This document shows positions 63,930 to 64,000 of a DNA stretch of 64,000 nucleotides, piece after piece. Location of the stretch: positions 1,922,001 through 1,986,000 of the forward strand of contig NZ_JAGP01000001.1 of the NCBI RefSeq assembly GCF_000526715.1. The letters run 5' to 3'. Made by a program: the position numbers and the translations under genes. Each line of letters opens with the position of its first letter. The first letter of the stretch is position 1. The notes below the pieces were generated by a model. That model worked only from the letters and a program-made list of their open reading frames with translations, searched no databases and had not been told where the DNA came from. The DNA comes from Hydrogenovibrio kuenenii DSM 12350. Lineage in GTDB: Bacteria; Pseudomonadota; Gammaproteobacteria; Thiomicrospirales; Thiomicrospiraceae.

Positions 63930-64000
63930 AATTTTTAACTAAAATAAAACATAGCTACCATAAAAACCTTAAACCATTGTTTTTTATAAAAATTAATAAA

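Noticed and set aside
1-64000. CRISPR arrays, insertion sequences, prophage or integrase genes other than XerC
   Set aside because: No direct-repeat array, transposase or phage gene was recognised on either strand.

Overview
The window reads as chromosomal DNA of a moderately AT-rich gammaproteobacterium. Gene content (a Helicobacter-type malate:quinone oxidoreductase, the aerobic ubiquinone genes ubiE-ubiJ-ubiB, FolE2, RluF, DbpA, HslVU) and gene order (dapF-DUF484-xerC-hslV; hslU-DUF971-ubiE-ubiJ-ubiB) fit the Thiomicrospira/Hydrogenovibrio/Thiomicrorhabdus group. That assignment is an inference from protein resemblance and gene order, not a measurement.

Layout. 1-1.1 kb: the start of clpB, cut by the window edge. 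1.3-4.1 kb: PAS-PAS-GGDEF diguanylate cyclase, DUF218 (YdcF/ElyC-like) protein, flavin reductase-like protein. 4.2-8.7 kb: a minus-strand block dapF-DUF484-xerC-hslV-UPF0114, interrupted by an oppositely oriented nitroreductase. 8.9-13.6 kb: a tripartite efflux operon (TolC-like lipoprotein, MacA, MacB ATPase, MacB permease) behind a near-perfect 21-bp palindrome. 13.8-18.7 kb: hslU-DUF971-ubiE-ubiJ-ubiB. hslU lies 8.5 kb from hslV and on the other strand. 18.8-27.1 kb: CvfB-like RNA-binding protein, LRR protein kinase, RluF, a Cache-HAMP-PAS-GGDEF-EAL protein, tRNA-Arg(CCG) and DbpA. 27.5-33.9 kb: an atypical chaperone-usher cluster (usher with two C-terminal SPOR domains, chaperone, two DUF4402-like secreted subunits, one orphan secreted protein). 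34.2-37.1 kb: PAS-Cache chemoreceptor. 37.2-39.7 kb: EmrAB. 40-43 kb: cold-shock protein, hemH, folM, DUF2628. 43-48 kb: an arsenic island, arsR divergent from arsP, a Cys-rich thioredoxin-like gene, arsC, gap and arsJ. 48.2-51.7 kb: mqo, COG0523 GTPase, folE2. 51.8-54.1 kb: Lrp-type regulator divergent from leuA. 54.2-63.8 kb: a minus-strand amide-utilisation locus, urtABCDE-like transporter, amiE, NorD/CbbO-like VWA protein, fmdA, fmdB.

How the genes work together. The amide locus forms a route from uptake of short amides or urea to ammonium, through two unrelated amidases. Two sigma-54-like promoters (GG-N10-GC) sit at similar distances upstream of urtA and fmdA. The ars island combines arsenate reduction with the arsenate-to-1-arseno-3-phosphoglycerate route (GAPDH plus ArsJ). 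A 20-bp palindrome between arsR and arsP overlaps a good promoter and is a likely ArsR operator.

The most striking unexplained structure is an 18-bp repeat, AAAATCTRCCAGGCTGGG, with 12 clear copies. Three inverted pairs make terminator-like hairpins, four single copies lie just behind stop codons, and two copies lie in frame inside ubiJ and the COG0523 gene. The pattern resembles DNA-uptake sequences or REP-type elements. The other leading candidates for something new are the SPOR-tailed usher cluster, the CC-repeat linker in the ars thioredoxin protein, and the VWA protein that sits in the amidase operon without a MoxR-type ATPase partner.
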